Assembly: GCA_018292915.2 (NCBI GenBank)
Contig: JACVVK020000153.1
Span: 1,122,501-1,186,500 of the forward strand
From: Batillaria attramentaria
Lineage: Eukaryota > Mollusca > Gastropoda > Batillariidae
Length of the DNA: 64,000 nt
Reading direction: 5' to 3'
How positions within the stretch are numbered: the stretch's first letter is position 1; every line of letters begins with the position of its first letter. Below the pieces are notes generated by a model. That model did no database searches, had not been told where the DNA came from, and saw nothing but the letters and a program-made list of their open reading frames with translations. This document shows positions 24,101-37,474 of the stretch, piece by piece. A program made the translations under genes and the position numbers.

Positions 24101-27100
24101 TTGGAGGCCTCTCCTGACAGCTGGTATCATGACAAACAACTTTATTCTGTCAACTAATAACTTGTACTGTGGCCATTTATGAGAAGAAAAAAAAGAGAAC
24201 AGTTTATGAACATTTTGAAAATTATGATGAAAAAAAACCCAACTTTTCTCAGTCACCATTTATTTACCACACTGAGAAAATATTTTATAGAATATATATT
24301 TCATTTATAAAAGTGGAAGATTTTAAGCCCTGCAGTATGAGCTGCTCCCTTCACTCTGAAATTGTGAAATAGAGGAGCATCCAGAGAGCCTAGGTGTCAT
24401 TTTCAGATGCATTTTATCTCGATAAGCCAAAAATGTGAGTGCACTTGAGGCACTTTATTATACAAACAAAAAGCATGCAGTCACCAAAGGGACAAACAAA
24501 AATAATTGCTATACAGGCTCAGATTAGTCATGGTGAGGGTGTGCAAAACTTATGGCCACTGCATTAGACAGGTGATCAGAATGCAGACGTAACCAAGTGG
24601 CATGTAGTCACGACCGTGCTTCATATGATTTGCGATGCATGGCACCAATACGCCAGTAAAACTGCAGCTCACCTCAAAGCTTCTCTTTAGTGTTTCGACC
24701 CCGAGATAAAAAAGTAGCTCCCACGTTTGTTCCTCCGCTCTCAGTTTCTGCCCAATACGGTAGAGTCGCTCGTAGATGTGAATGCCAAGACACGTCAACA
24801 CCTCCTCCTGGGCGATATCCAATGTCTTTGCATGTCTATCTCGGCGATTCCTGTCGTGAAAAAGATGCAGGACGTTATATGCAGAATGCAACATACGATG
24901 TCCAGGAGAGGTTCTTCTTTCATCGTCCCTTCACAGCTAGACAGCCACACTCAATTTCAAAAAGGACACAGTAGTTACAAAACTAAGACAGCATCAAAAT
25001 ATCAAGCTGTCTCACATGAATATCATGAGACCGGGCAAGCTCTACAATCAACCTGAAAGACAGCATGAACACACTCTTTCTCTTAAAAGTTACCAAAGCA
25101 AGCAGCAGAAATGAAAATTTTAAACACACTAAAACCAACACACAAATTGTGATTCACCTGCATGGACTAAACAAGGTTTGGTGTTACATGTATAACAGAC
25201 TGGCTAGTACATAAGGCAAGTTTGTGTATTGGATACTGGCTGCTCTTAACGCTCGGGAAAATATCCACGCAGCATCCAAGATCAAGGTAATAGAGGCAAC
25301 TCACATTCCGGTGAGCTCAGGCTCAGCTTTCTCGATAAGAAGTGCCAAGTAGTCAGAATCGCTGGCAATGTGGATGTGACCATCATCGGGACAACACCTC
25401 AGCTTGTCGTACAGCACCGGGCAGTAGCCTTTCTCGCTCATGCTGTCGTGCTCACCGATCAAGATGTTGAACGCAAGCATCACTTTTGATCGACACTCCG
25501 TACAAAACCTGTCACAGAGTAAATGTTATCAACTAATCAAGACAAACTCTTCACAGATGAATGACTGGTGTGAAGTTAGGTTGTTGACACCAGAGCCATG
25601 TGCTCATGTCAATGCGTGCTAGTGGTATTTTCAAGCCAAAATTAAAGTGCTGTAAAAATGGTTTGCCCAAACTTCACCATCATAATATTAAAACTAATGA
25701 AACGTTTAAAACATGCCTTTTCTCCTCTGAAACTTGTTTCTAAAGAAAATGACCTGGTACGAACTACTAGTACTAGTGAGTGAGGTTCTCACTGCTAGTA
25801 CTGCTAAGCTTGCATAGGTGCACAGGTGTGCATATTTATACCCACGAAATTCTTAAACTGACGCACAAATTGGAGAACAGTGTGTCACTGGGGACCCACG
25901 TTTTTGGTCTCGCCGTGACAAGCAGTATTTTCCCCAACGCTCTTCCAGAAACTCGATGAACAAAAAGTGATCTGTAACCAGCAGCAGACTCTTGCAGCAT
26001 CGCACTTCCACTAAGCCAAGACCACGGACCCTCAAAATTTACAAAAGGATCCTAACAAATTGGAGAAAGGACCCTTATATTTTCGAATTACATACACAGA
26101 ACACTGATATGGACTTGCAAGCTCAGTTTTGATTATATATCTTTATTAGCTGAGGATGACACTACTGATGAGAGTGCCAGTACCTGTGTTTGGTGAGGTA
26201 AGAGGAGAGAGTGTCCTCCAGCTTGCTGCTGTCAATGATGAGAACTTCACTCCGACACTCTTCCGACATCAGGTTCCACACGTCCAACCAGGAACTGTTG
26301 ACAGGCAGTCTACATCATGTAAGTGAGAACAAGCAGGCGACAAAAGCAGCTTTCAATTTCACGACTAGCACTAACAGTGACACAACTTTACGTAATATAT
26401 CCATACATGTATGTGTTCCTAATTTTAACTGCCAATTCACAAAACAACGCCAACCATTATTCAAAACACCAACAAAGTATTGTGAGCTGAAACACAGTAC
26501 TGAACATCAACTGATCAAGTGAGAAAGGTTACAACCCCATGTTATCTTCCATTTTGGGGATGTACAACACTAACCACATGGCACTCCTTCTTTCTCTTGT
26601 TTTCTCTCACAGTCACACGCGCATGCATGCACCCACCCACACACACACACCCATATACTGACCTTGGAGTCCTGACTTTGTGCGTATCGAGTGAGTGGAG
26701 GTTACATCTCTTGTTCTTCTTGCTTTTGCTGAGGGATTCCAATACTGAACTGTGCCGCGGGCTAAAAACACACACACACACAACACAATATATAGTGTGC
26801 TGTCTATCTCTCAGCTTCTTCCAACAGTACAAAATACTAGAAAACAGTAAAAGAGTAAGACAACAGAAGAAAATACTTACCCATGAATGTAGAAGAGACA
26901 GTACAGGGCCCTGGGTTCAAAGAGTTGTTCGCGTTTAATAGACAGCTCTGAGTGTTTGGTGATGACAAGCGGTTCGACAGCTGGATGTCCCGATTTGGCC
27001 AGTTCATGGAATAATCGCTCAACGCTGCACATGACACAAAAGAATTCCAATGTCAATTTATAATTATTCGGTGGTTGGTAGTAATGGTACCAAGATGTTG

Positions 27101-29076
27101 TGCACAAAAATGAATGTTGTGCTCACCATGTGACCCATGGGTGACTTAATTTATCATTGCTATTATTACAATACATGAAAAAAGAAACCAAATCAATGCC
27201 CCTGGCTGCAGAGGTTTTGAATAAACCTAAAAACTGACAGTCTTGGTTGAAAATAAATTACCTGCGCCGACAGCCAACACAGGTAACTGTCTGGGATAAC
27301 TGTGCGAAGATATCTTTGCTGGTGACAAGAAGCGCGACGGCCAGCTCATCTTTGGTGAGAACCTCACACTTCCCTATGAATCGGTCCAGCTCCTTCTGCT
27401 TGATCTGCCCCTCGCAGTCTTTGCACTTCTCCTCAAACTGGACAACCATCTGCACAAACAAGTCACCTTACAGTCATCCAATTCAAGAATGCGGATGACC
27501 ATCCAGAGAAAATCTGCTTCAAACGTAACTGTGAGACTAGCAGCTTGAGTCAAACATTAAAAAACACTAAACATAGTAGGAAACCACATTTCAACACGTG
27601 AAAACTGAAACGACTGATGTGTCTTAATTTCAAGAGCAGATCAGGAAAATTCAGAAGTGTGCAATGTGTGCCATCCTTGTCTACTACCAAAACCAGTTGT
27701 ACCATAATTGCTAACAAAGATAGTTTTCTGTTTAAAATATCTATGTTTGTCAGTGGTACCGTACAGTGTTCTTTCTAGCTGTAGATAAGCATGATAAAAC
27801 TATCCTTATCCTACTACATCAAAACTTCTTCTTCCATTGGCTAAGTTGGCAGGTGATGGGTCAGTGGACAGAGCAAAGTGGGTTCATTTGGCTCCCAACC
27901 CAGTGTCCTACTTCCTAACATGGTACTGTATTTTGAACACGACAGACTACAAAAGTACAATGTTAGGGTTTATGGCTTCAAGTTGTCAAGCATTATAAAA
28001 TAAATGACCAGTAATGCCAAATCAATTAATGTCTGCAAAAATTATATATATATCACAACTGAGAATTTCCACATTTACTCATGTCACTTTCTCAGCACCC
28101 CAACAATGTTTAGCGCATGCATTCAGATGGGCTCAAATGTGCACACTGACATACAGCTTCTGCAAAGCAAGCATTGAAGAATAATCCTACCTCAACCATT
28201 AAAGATCTATTAGTTTTGCTGCAACTGAACTGTTTCACAGAATGAAATGCTACCCAGATACCAGATGTGCGGTCCTACTAATTACCGAAAACAACGAAAC
28301 GACCGAAAACAACTCTTAATACGGATAGAACGTGGTTAAAACATAGAAATAACAACACACAAACATGATTAAAGGTGAAAAAAGAGGCCCTAAAAAAGCT
28401 AAACGAAAAAAGATTGATATTGCAGAAAATAACCAGTCCGGACCAGAGTCGCTTCCCTTGGGAGACAGGTTCATTTCGTCCTGTTCTCTTGGAGTGAATA
28501 AGTACTTTTTTTCCTTTTTTTAAGGCCTCCTTTTTCACCTTTAATCATGTTTGTGTGTTGTTATTTTTATGTTTTAACTGCGTTCTACCCGTATTAAGAG
28601 TTGTTTTCGGTTGTTTTCGGTAATTAGTAGGACCCCCACATGTGAGCGACGTAATACCACTTTCAGCTGTGTACAGCATCCTGTTTCCAAACGGCACTCT
28701 AACAAAAGCACAGGTGTAGGCTCTTTTTGAAGATGGGTTCATGTAGCTTATATGACTGTGTTCCAAGTTCGTGAGGACTGCTGTAAACTGTAGTATGTCA
28801 TGTCAACATTAGGGGCGGCTATATCTTGTAACCATAAAACCGACATTAAAGTGAGTCGACACGTGTACAGTTCACGTCCGATTTCCTCTTATATAGGTAA
28901 GTGAAGAGCTGACAAAGTAAGGACACATAAATACAAAGTTTTCATCGGCAAAATATTAGTTCGAATGAGTTTTATGACACTCAACATACCGTCAAACCGC
29001 TCTCCTCCAGCGGAACTTGTCTCCTCTCGAAAACGTAGTCAGAATTTTGCCGACAAACCGATATAAGTCGCGCCAT
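19149..29076 (-). CDS. GGNBP2: Gametogenetin-binding protein 2 homologue, 13 exons, complete
   Basis: The exons, right to left, are 28990-29076, 27262-27449, 26881-27024, 26663-26761, 26184-26294, 25305-25508, 24673-24850, 23348-23536, 22687-23047, 22419-22502, 20047-20138, 19706-19789 and 19149-19385. All junctions are GT-AG and phase-compatible, giving 685 aa against about 697 in human. Diagnostic matches are the MARL start, CVGC at 86-89 followed by RRSVERLF, SKSKKNKRC-LHSLDTHK at about 151-168, FCTEC at 211-215, a NILIGE block, HAKTLDIAQEEVLTCLGIH at about 284-302 and RAEEQTW. A Lys/Arg-rich coiled segment (about 360-390) follows. After it comes a Cys/His-rich low-complexity stretch with HNHHHHHH at 450-457 and the GICMHE motif, and the tail has an acidic ISEEDIRFF segment. 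The conserved Cys/His pattern suggests metal binding. The molecular function is not established; in mammals it is linked to gametogenesis and growth control. It is transcribed divergently from DDX55. Exon 10 (22419-22502) is the least certain boundary, although its phase fits both neighbours. Confidence 0.94.
20439..22067. mobile_element. hAT-like inverted-repeat element in GGNBP2 intron 10
   Basis: The left end CAGGGATTATGAAA and right end (inverse CAGGGGTTATGAAA) match at 13 of 14 bases. Both are followed by related ACTAGT/CTAGCCCG-rich subterminal sequence. AGATG abuts both sides as a possible partial target duplication. The interior has a (GT)n array and a GC-rich GGGGGAGCATGCCCCCGG palindrome, with no transposase. 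Confidence 0.55.
21111..21147. repeat. (GT)n microsatellite
   Basis: Uninterrupted GT array within the inverted-repeat element in GGNBP2 intron 10. Confidence 0.97.
28271..28634. mobile_element. Fold-back element in GGNBP2 intron 1
   Basis: The left arm from GGTCCTACTAATTACC (28271) and the right arm ending at 28634 are near-perfect inverse complements over about 110-120 bases, around a spacer of roughly 130 bases. Both arms contain a CCGAAAACAAC motif (repeated in the left arm) and AACACACAAACATG. There is no coding capacity. No clean target duplication was seen. Confidence 0.8.
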
Positions 29077-29978
29077 ACTGGATATTGAAACGTTGCGAAT
29101 CGTTCATCAACACTAAATCGAACTTCTCGATCGTTAAAGAACGGTGCAATGTTTTTAGGACGTCTCTGCTAAACTTCAATCTGATAGCGGGACACTTCAG
29201 TCGTCGGTCCTAGCAGTCAACCATTTTGACCGCATAACAATGCCACAAGGAATTTGCCTTTCGCTGATAAAATATAGTTCTACAATATTAAGCTTATAGT
29301 AAGTTCTCGACAGAAAATCTGCCAAATGTACTCAACTATTTGGACTACTTGCTGTAAGATGAAAATTAAAATACAGCGGTATATAATTTGTTTCCTTAGA
29401 GAGATAATTTTTGCTGTTGTGGGAAATCTGGCTGGCAACACTACTGATGACACACATTTCCCATATTCTGAGGCTTATTTTCGATAAACGAAAGTTACAT
29501 CGTGTTTAAGTATTTGATATGTTCATCTAAGAACCTAATGCAGCGCAATTCAATCCAGAAAAGTGATATGGATTTATTTTTCGATGCCGCGGACTAATAC
29601 ATTGACCACTGTGTTATCGCGGACTCAAAGGTAACTTCCGGTGCCACTACACTTGTTTACTTCCGGGTCGTGTACGCACATGGCCCAGCACGGAACGATA
29701 GAAAGCTGTATGCATGCGTTGTACTTCTTTCTTTTTTGTCTGACAAGGCGACTATATTGGTTCATACCTTGAGTCTTTTTTCCAGTAGATTTGAGATTTT
29801 ATAATTGCCCGGTTTAGATCAGTCACCGTTTCAGTATGTGAAGCTGAAAGTTAGTAAAATACACCCATCCTTCTTCACGATCAAGGACTAATACTATTAC
29901 TAGGCAGCCATTGTTATTATACAACAGTCTCCACACTTGTCTTAGAATAACAAGAGTAACAGCGTCCCCCAGCACAAG
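29077..29978. promoter_or_regulatory. Divergent promoter between GGNBP2 and DDX55
   Basis: About 0.9 kb separates the two start codons, which point outward. Two ETS-type ACTTCCGG sites lie at 29634-29641 and 29659-29666, in DNA with no evident TATA box. This arrangement fits a bidirectional housekeeping promoter. Both 5' UTRs must lie here, but their boundaries are not visible. Confidence 0.55.
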
Positions 29979-32900
29979 ATGGATTCAAACTGGGAAGCAC
30001 TGGAATCTCTGCTGAGTGAAACCACCCTGCAGGCTGTCCATGAACTGAATTTCTCGCACATGACTCCTGTCCAGGTATACATGAAATGAAACAGCTTTGC
30101 CCCATGCCCCTCCACCACATCCCCATAAAGTAACCACACAGTTTCTAGATTTGTACTGTCATACGCATTGTACATATGAAAACATTCAAGTATAACGAGG
30201 TTTGGTAGATTTTCCAAGTCAGTTGAGACAACAATTTTTTTTTTTTCATTATACAGACACAGATCACCATCATATGATACTAGATGCGGCGTCAAACTCT
30301 GACATGTTCTCCATGCACTGAAATTCAGGGTTCACAATGATATCAATTGCTGGGGTTTTTTTGGTGGATTTTTTTGTTTTTGCTGTGGTTGATTGGTTCC
30401 ACTCGTGTTTGGCAGTAGTACTAGGATTGCATTTATAAGTTTTAATTATTATTATTATTTATTTATTTATTTTTTTTTTTTTGGGGGGGGGGGGGTCCAG
30501 ATCAAACACAGGTTAGTTAACTTTGAAACAGTATGCAGCATCCACTGTGCCCAAATTCATATTTGTGCATTACAATACTTTAGTTTTTAATGGCTGGCAT
30601 CCCATTTCACAATGGTTTTAACCTGTGTGTGTGTGTGTGTGTGAAAGTGCACATATATCAGGTATGCAAGACAGTTTTTCTTTTACAGGCTGCCTGCATA
30701 CCCCAGTTTGTAAAAAATAAAGATGTAGCAGTAGAGGCAGTTACAGGAAGCGGGAAGACCTTGGCTTTTGTCATCCCCATCATCGAGATTCTGCTGCGTA
30801 GAGAAACTCCGCTTAAACAGAATGAGGTCAGAGATGAATCAATCTGTGTTGGTGTGTCAGTTGTTATATTTAGTGTCTTTCAGCGGTTAAGATCTGTACC
30901 TTGTAAGGATACATTTATATCAGTTTGTGCATTTGTTTGAGTTTATTTATACACCTGTATTGAGAGCTACCTGCCATCGACAGGACTTTGCGACCATTAG
31001 CAATAAAGCTGTGTCATCGTTTGACTGTTCTATTTTTTCCCTTCCTGTGTTTGACAGCAAGTTCTTATCTCTCTCTAGTGTGTATCATGTGTGCATATAT
31101 TCAAGGGTTTCCTTTTGAATAGCTGGGGTCGTGAGTTGGAATCCCAGCTGGGGCCAGATGTTAATATTTGTGCTGGCCTTTTTCTCGTTGCCCCATCTTT
31201 GGTATTACCCATACTTGGTGGCAAAGGACATTAAACTCCCAAACACCCACCCACCCTCCTTTTACTTAGCTCCTTTATATTTCAGATATATATATATACA
31301 GGGATGGATTTACTCAAAAATGCCAATGAGACATTGTCTCCTTGACCAGTCATTTTTATGAGACATTTTCGTTTTCTATGAGACAATCAAGTTCACCCGC
31401 ATCACTCTGTCACATGTCTGTGCCAAGAGCCTGTTCGTAAGTGCAGTGACGTTCAGGAATGGAAAAGGACCTCTAGATCGCAGAACTGAGAAAATAACGC
31501 GCCAATATTTTGTGCAACTCTTTCGAGCGAGAGTTCCTGGCAGCGCGCGCGGCGAGCGGGATAAGTAAGCCTCATCACTAAAATTAGGTTAGTGTAACAG
31601 ACTCTATGACTGACACAGACAGCGCATCTCTGCTTCGCGGTGTCAAGTGCGCTTGTGATGTCATGTTCGTGCGACATATGACGCATTTAGCGAAATTTCT
31701 ATGCGACATTTAATCAAAATATGAGACATAGTCGCACAGCGCGCGAGAAAATGGATCCTTGTATATATATATATGTGTATCATATGGCAGCTTTTTCCGA
31801 GTATGCCATTTTTCTGTCAGTAGAGTTTTACCTGTTACCCTTTGGCAGCCTTTGCATTTGTTTTTGTTTCTTTGCTGTTTTATTTTGTTTTGTATGTTTG
31901 TTCCCATGAAATGTTAAAGTATTTGTGTATTTTTCAGGTTGGAGCGATCATTCTCACACCCACAAGAGAGCTTGCAATCCAGATCGATGAAGTGGTGTCC
32001 CACTTTCTGAAATTTTGCACTCAGTTCTCATCACTTCTTCTGATCGGTGGCTCTAAACCACAGCAGGACATCACAAAGTTTGTAAATAAAGGGTATGTTG
32101 AAGAAAAAAAGAAAAAGGTTACGTACTGTACTTGAAACTTCTCTTATTTTATGGTTACTGTGAAAAGTTTTCACCTTTGTCCAGCCAAGAGGAAAGGACT
32201 ACAGAGTTTAGTACCCTGTGTGACGAGGCCCCCCCCCCCCCCCCCCCTGCCCCGTTGTTGTAGTTTTCAATAGCCCATGTTTTGGTTTGTGTTTTCCCAT
32301 GTCTTTCATTCCCACGGACAGGGAGTGACTCCATCTCCATCTTGAGAGACAATGTACATGTAAATGAACAAAATAAAAAATGGTTGGTTTGGTTTCAGCG
32401 GCAATATTATAATCGCCACTCCTGGTCGACTGGATGATCTGTTCAGCAGGAAGCAGGCCGGCTTTAATCTTGCCATGAGTGTGAAAGCTCTGGTGAGTAA
32501 TGGCACTGATTGTTGTGCTCAGTCGAGTCAGTAATATACAAACATCTGTGGGTGCGGGCGTGCGTGTGTTTCTCGTGGGGGGGAGCCGGGGTAGTCGAAT
32601 GGTAGAGCGTTGGACTTCTAATGCTCGGGTCGTGAGTTCGATCCCGGCTGGGGCCAAATATTTGTGCTGGCTTTTTCATCGTTGCCCCGTCTTTGATATC
32701 ACCCTATGTGGTGGAAAAGGATGTTGAACCCCCAAACACCCACCCACCCACCCACCCCGTGTTTCTCGTGGGCTATTGTTGTATTACATATTTAACTATT
32801 ATGACGTTACATTGTATATGTGGTTGTTGTCTGTTTTTACGCCACAACTAAATTGCCACCCCTTGAGGACAATAAAGAATTTGATTGATTGATTGATTGA

Positions 32901-33159
32901 TTGAACATACCAGTGCATACAGGTGCACAGAGGCAGGTCCAGAAGGGCAGGTAGTGATCTGGAGGATATGCACGTTGTCATACATATATATATGTACCCT
33001 TCTCTCAACAGCCTCGACCCTAATACTCGCTGCTTGCATGTCATTATGTTAAATTCAGGCCCCATGTAAAAAGGGAAGTGCAGGTTAAGTCCTCATTTAT
33101 TCAAATTCTGGTAAAAAGACATTTTCAGAATGTATTCATTGAGTTCAGCTCATGTGTTT

Positions 33160-33218
<59 letters not shown>

Positions 33219-36200
33219 AGCCAAATCAAACTGTCTGTTAGCTGTCTGTTCTGTTCCTTTTGTTAATCAGGAGGTGCTTGTACTTGATGAAGCAGATCGC
33301 CTGCTGGAGATGGGTTTTGAAGCCAGGTCTGTATCCCTGAACTTTCTATGCTTTGCTTGTAGAGTAACATTACCCTGTTTATATCAGCATGTGCTGCTGT
33401 TTTTTGTTGTTGTTGGTTTGTTTGTTTTCATTGAGCAAACTCAAGTGTATAAGTCCAGACATTTCAATTTGTACAACACTCCACCCCGGGTCTTACCTTT
33501 TCAGACATTACATGAGGACGTTGACAGGTAATATAAACACTGTAACATCTAAATTTGCATTTGAGTGTGCAGAATATTTGACTCAGCAAAGCATGTGCAA
33601 TACATGTTATTTGAGTGATGAGACTTGAAAGACATAATGCAGTTTACCTCTCATGTACAAAACATGATTTTGGGATTTTTCTTAAGTGTACTGTGTCATT
33701 TTTTTTTTAATGGACTGTGGACTGTGTCTTCATCTGCAGCATTAACACAATACTGGGTCATCTGCCAAAGTTACGCCGAACAGGACTTTTCTCAGCGACG
33801 CAGACTGATGAGGTTGAGAACTTAATTCGAGCAGGTCTTCGCAATCCAATGCGTATCACGGTGAAAGAGAAAAAGACTGCAGCCAACATGGGGCAGAGAA
33901 CACCGGCCACTCTGAAGAACTACTTCATGGTGAGTCAGTCTAAAAAAAAAAAACAGAGAGAGAAAACGATTGCTGCTTTGTAACATTCCTGCTCCGGGGG
34001 CCTCGCTACTCTTGGCCCATGCAACAACGCAAACTTGGGCTCACCGAAACTGGGCTGAGCTTAGTAATGCCTAAGAAGGAAAAAATCAAACTACTCGGTG
34101 GCAAGGAAAGTGGACAGTTGTGAACAACTTTGAGGTCCCCGTGTGATTGCACATTGTGCAGGGAAGCGGTGAAAACTGTCGCATTCACCAGCACCAGTAC
34201 ATTCTCGGCCTGTTTCGAGATTATTACCCGCATGAGTAATTTCCCTTGCCACAACAAGCACGCATTTTTCGTGGCGGAGCACAAAGCTGCCACGTAAAAT
34301 GATTATTGATTGCTGTGGGTCTATGTATGGGGATTACACATGCAGGTAATAATCTCAAAACAGGCCGAGAATGTACTGGTGCTGATGATTGCAACAGCTT
34401 TCACCGCTTCTGTGCACACTGTGAAATAACACGGGGACCTCATAGTTGTTCGCATCTGTCCACTTTCCTTGTCACTGAGTGGTTTGATTTTTTCCTTTTT
34501 AGGCATTACTAAGCTCTGCCCGGTTTTGGTTAGCCCGAGTTTTTGTTGTTGTGGGGGACAAGAGTAGCGAGGCCCATGGAACGGGAATGACTTTGTAATT
34601 CAGTAAAGCCTTCCACCATTTTGTTTAAGGCTGCCCTCTCTGGGAAAACAAGTCACAAACCTCATTATTAAAAATTCAGTTTTAAATGAGCAGAATCTGC
34701 AGGCTTTTCTGTCTTTCCCTGGAGATACTAGAAGTGCCAGCAGAATGTTTGTATGGTTTCCTCTGTTGTTTTTTTGGGTTTTTTTTTTCTGTAAGATGAT
34801 CTTTCTGTAACATGATGTGTCTTTATTCTTCTTCCAAATTCCATACACGTTACGGATGTGGATAAGTAGGTTGTGGATGCAGATGAAAAGTTCAGCCAGC
34901 TTGTGAAGTTCCTGAAGGATCACGGGAAGGAGAAAATCCTCCTCTTCTTCAGTACATGTGCGTGTGTGGACTACTTCTCCAAATGCCTTCAGATGTGAGT
35001 AGTTGGTGGTGATGCGTTTTTGTGTGTGAACAAATCACCAAGCATATGGTTGGTGACTAGATGTCACCACCGATGTTTCTTCTTGGTTACTCAGTGTGGA
35101 CTACTTCTCCAAATGCCTTCAGATGTGAGTAGTTGGTGATGATGTGTTATGTGTTTTTGTGTGTGAAAAAATCACCAAGCATAATCACCAAGATTATGAA
35201 TGTCACCACTGATGTTTCTGCTTGGTTACGCAATACAATACAGTGTGTAATAGTAATACCATGTGATACAGAGAATACTGACCAACTGCCAATTCGTGCT
35301 TGGTGCACATTGATCAAGAGAAAATGTTAGAAATTTTCCTTTCACTTCTTTTCTGTTTGCAGAATCCTGAAGCGCATGGAAGTTCTGGCCATTCACAGCA
35401 AGATGAAGCAGAAACGCAACAAAGTGTTTGGTAAATATCGCAGCATGAGCAGGTCAGTCTAACTTCTTTTTATTTAGTTTATTTTAGGAAGAACTTACAG
35501 TGACGTACAGCTGGAGTATCATGGTGTTATTGATTTCTTCTTTTTTTTTTCAAGGCTGAAAATCCTTTATCAGAAACTTGAATCACAGAAGCAGTTTAGC
35601 ATATTGGGATTTGCACCATTTGGGTTTGATTCAGGGAGTGGAGTTTATGTAGAACTAGATTATTTGTCCAAAATTGAACTTTTATGGAATTTTCATGTAA
35701 CGCGGTTATGAGAATAGCTTAGGATGACATTAGTTTACACTCCTCCAGAGCTGGTGTCAGAATCAACTTACACCAAAATTCTACAACATGGCGACAGCTT
35801 AGTCATGTGCAGAGGCTTTGTGTGTGCAAAAAAAGTACTTCAAAACTTTACAATTTATGTAGGTTTATCAACTGACATTATTGCATGTGATTTTGCTGCA
35901 GTGGACTGCTGGTTTGCACAGATGTGATGGCACGTGGTATTGACATTCCCGATGTGCACTGGGTTATTCAGTATGATCCACCAAGTTCAGCCAGGTATCT
36001 TCACAATTTTGTTTTTCACAATTTTTTTTTTTGCTGCCCCAACTCTTGCCAGTTCCAGTCGTGTTCCTCCCAGGTCTTGGGTGGAATCCACGGAGGGCTC
36101 CAACCTTGGAGTAATTTTTCTTATGCATGATGATGGAGATGAGGACGATATTAAGATGATGCTATGGAGGTCCGGAGGTTTGGGACTGTGAGACAGGGCC

Positions 36201-37421
36201 ACATTCCCCGCTTCCTGTCATAAATATCCCAGCGTTAAGTAGGCCTGGGAACTACAGAACCTGCGATGCCGGCCGTGTAATCATCCACATCATAGGACGT
36301 GTCATACCAATGGAAGCACACCTAAAGTCGCACCTGCGAAGTGGGTGAATCTCGGCTGTGTGACAACAGCCACCCCATCAAGCCCATAGCACACCCGCTC
36401 TGGGTAGGAGCCGACCTAGGTAGGAAAAATCTCGCTTGTCTCGGCTGGGACTTGAGCCCGGGTCTCCCGGTCCATGGTTCAAAGTGCTAACCACTACACT
36501 ATGGGGGCCATGTCTTCACAGTTTTCTTGTTTCATGGCTTATCCATCTGGTCACAGTGGCTGGCTGGTTAGTTGGTTGATTACAACCTCTGTTTACAGCT
36601 CTGTCCACTTCAGAATTTTACATACATAATGTCTTTCTTGTCTTGTCACCTTGTATAAATTTAATCATAACTCTTTCTCAGTTTTTATATCGCAGGGTCC
36701 ATACAGGTCATGGAATCCTGGAAAAGTCACGGAATTTGGAAATAGCTTTTCCAGGCCTGGAAAGTTGTGACATTATCTCAAGAGTCATGAAAAGTCGTGG
36801 AATTTCGGAATATTATGGAAGCCATTTTGAGCCCCACAGTGAAATGGTCAGCTTGTTGATTACTCACTGGACAGATCACCAAAAATACCAACAACCCTCC
36901 CATGAGGCTAATGACTAACTCTGAACATTGGTCTTGTTGACTGCGATAACTTGGATAAGCTCAGAATTTCTACCCTCGTGTGTGTCAGTGTGAAAGAGGG
37001 CGAGGAAGGTGTCATGGAAAACGGAAGAGTTGGCCTCGAAAAGTCATGAATTGTTTAGACTGTGAACCTGTATGGACCCTGTTATCAGTTTTGTTGTCCA
37101 CAACAGGGAATACGGCAGTTTAAGAAGTTTCACGAGACATTTTATCATGACTACACACTGAGTATGTCTGTTGGCTTCTGTATGAGGGCGAGATTAATCA
37201 CTTATATTGACAACTTCATTTCCTGTACTGTTCACTTTTCATTTTCCAGTGCGTTTGTGCATCGGTGTGGAAGAACGGCTCGTATCGGGAACGCTGGCAA
37301 CGCTTTGGTCATGTTGTTGCCAGCGGAGGATGCATATGTTAAATTCATAGATATCAACCAGAAGGTAAACACTATCAGTAGTAGAAGTCTGATGACAAAC
37401 ACACAAACAAGCAAAACCAAG

Positions 37422-37474
<53 letters not shown>

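Noticed and set aside
23812..24130. A separate complete transposon
   Set aside because: It shares GGGGGCATGC-type words with the element at 20439-22067, but I could not find matching ends.
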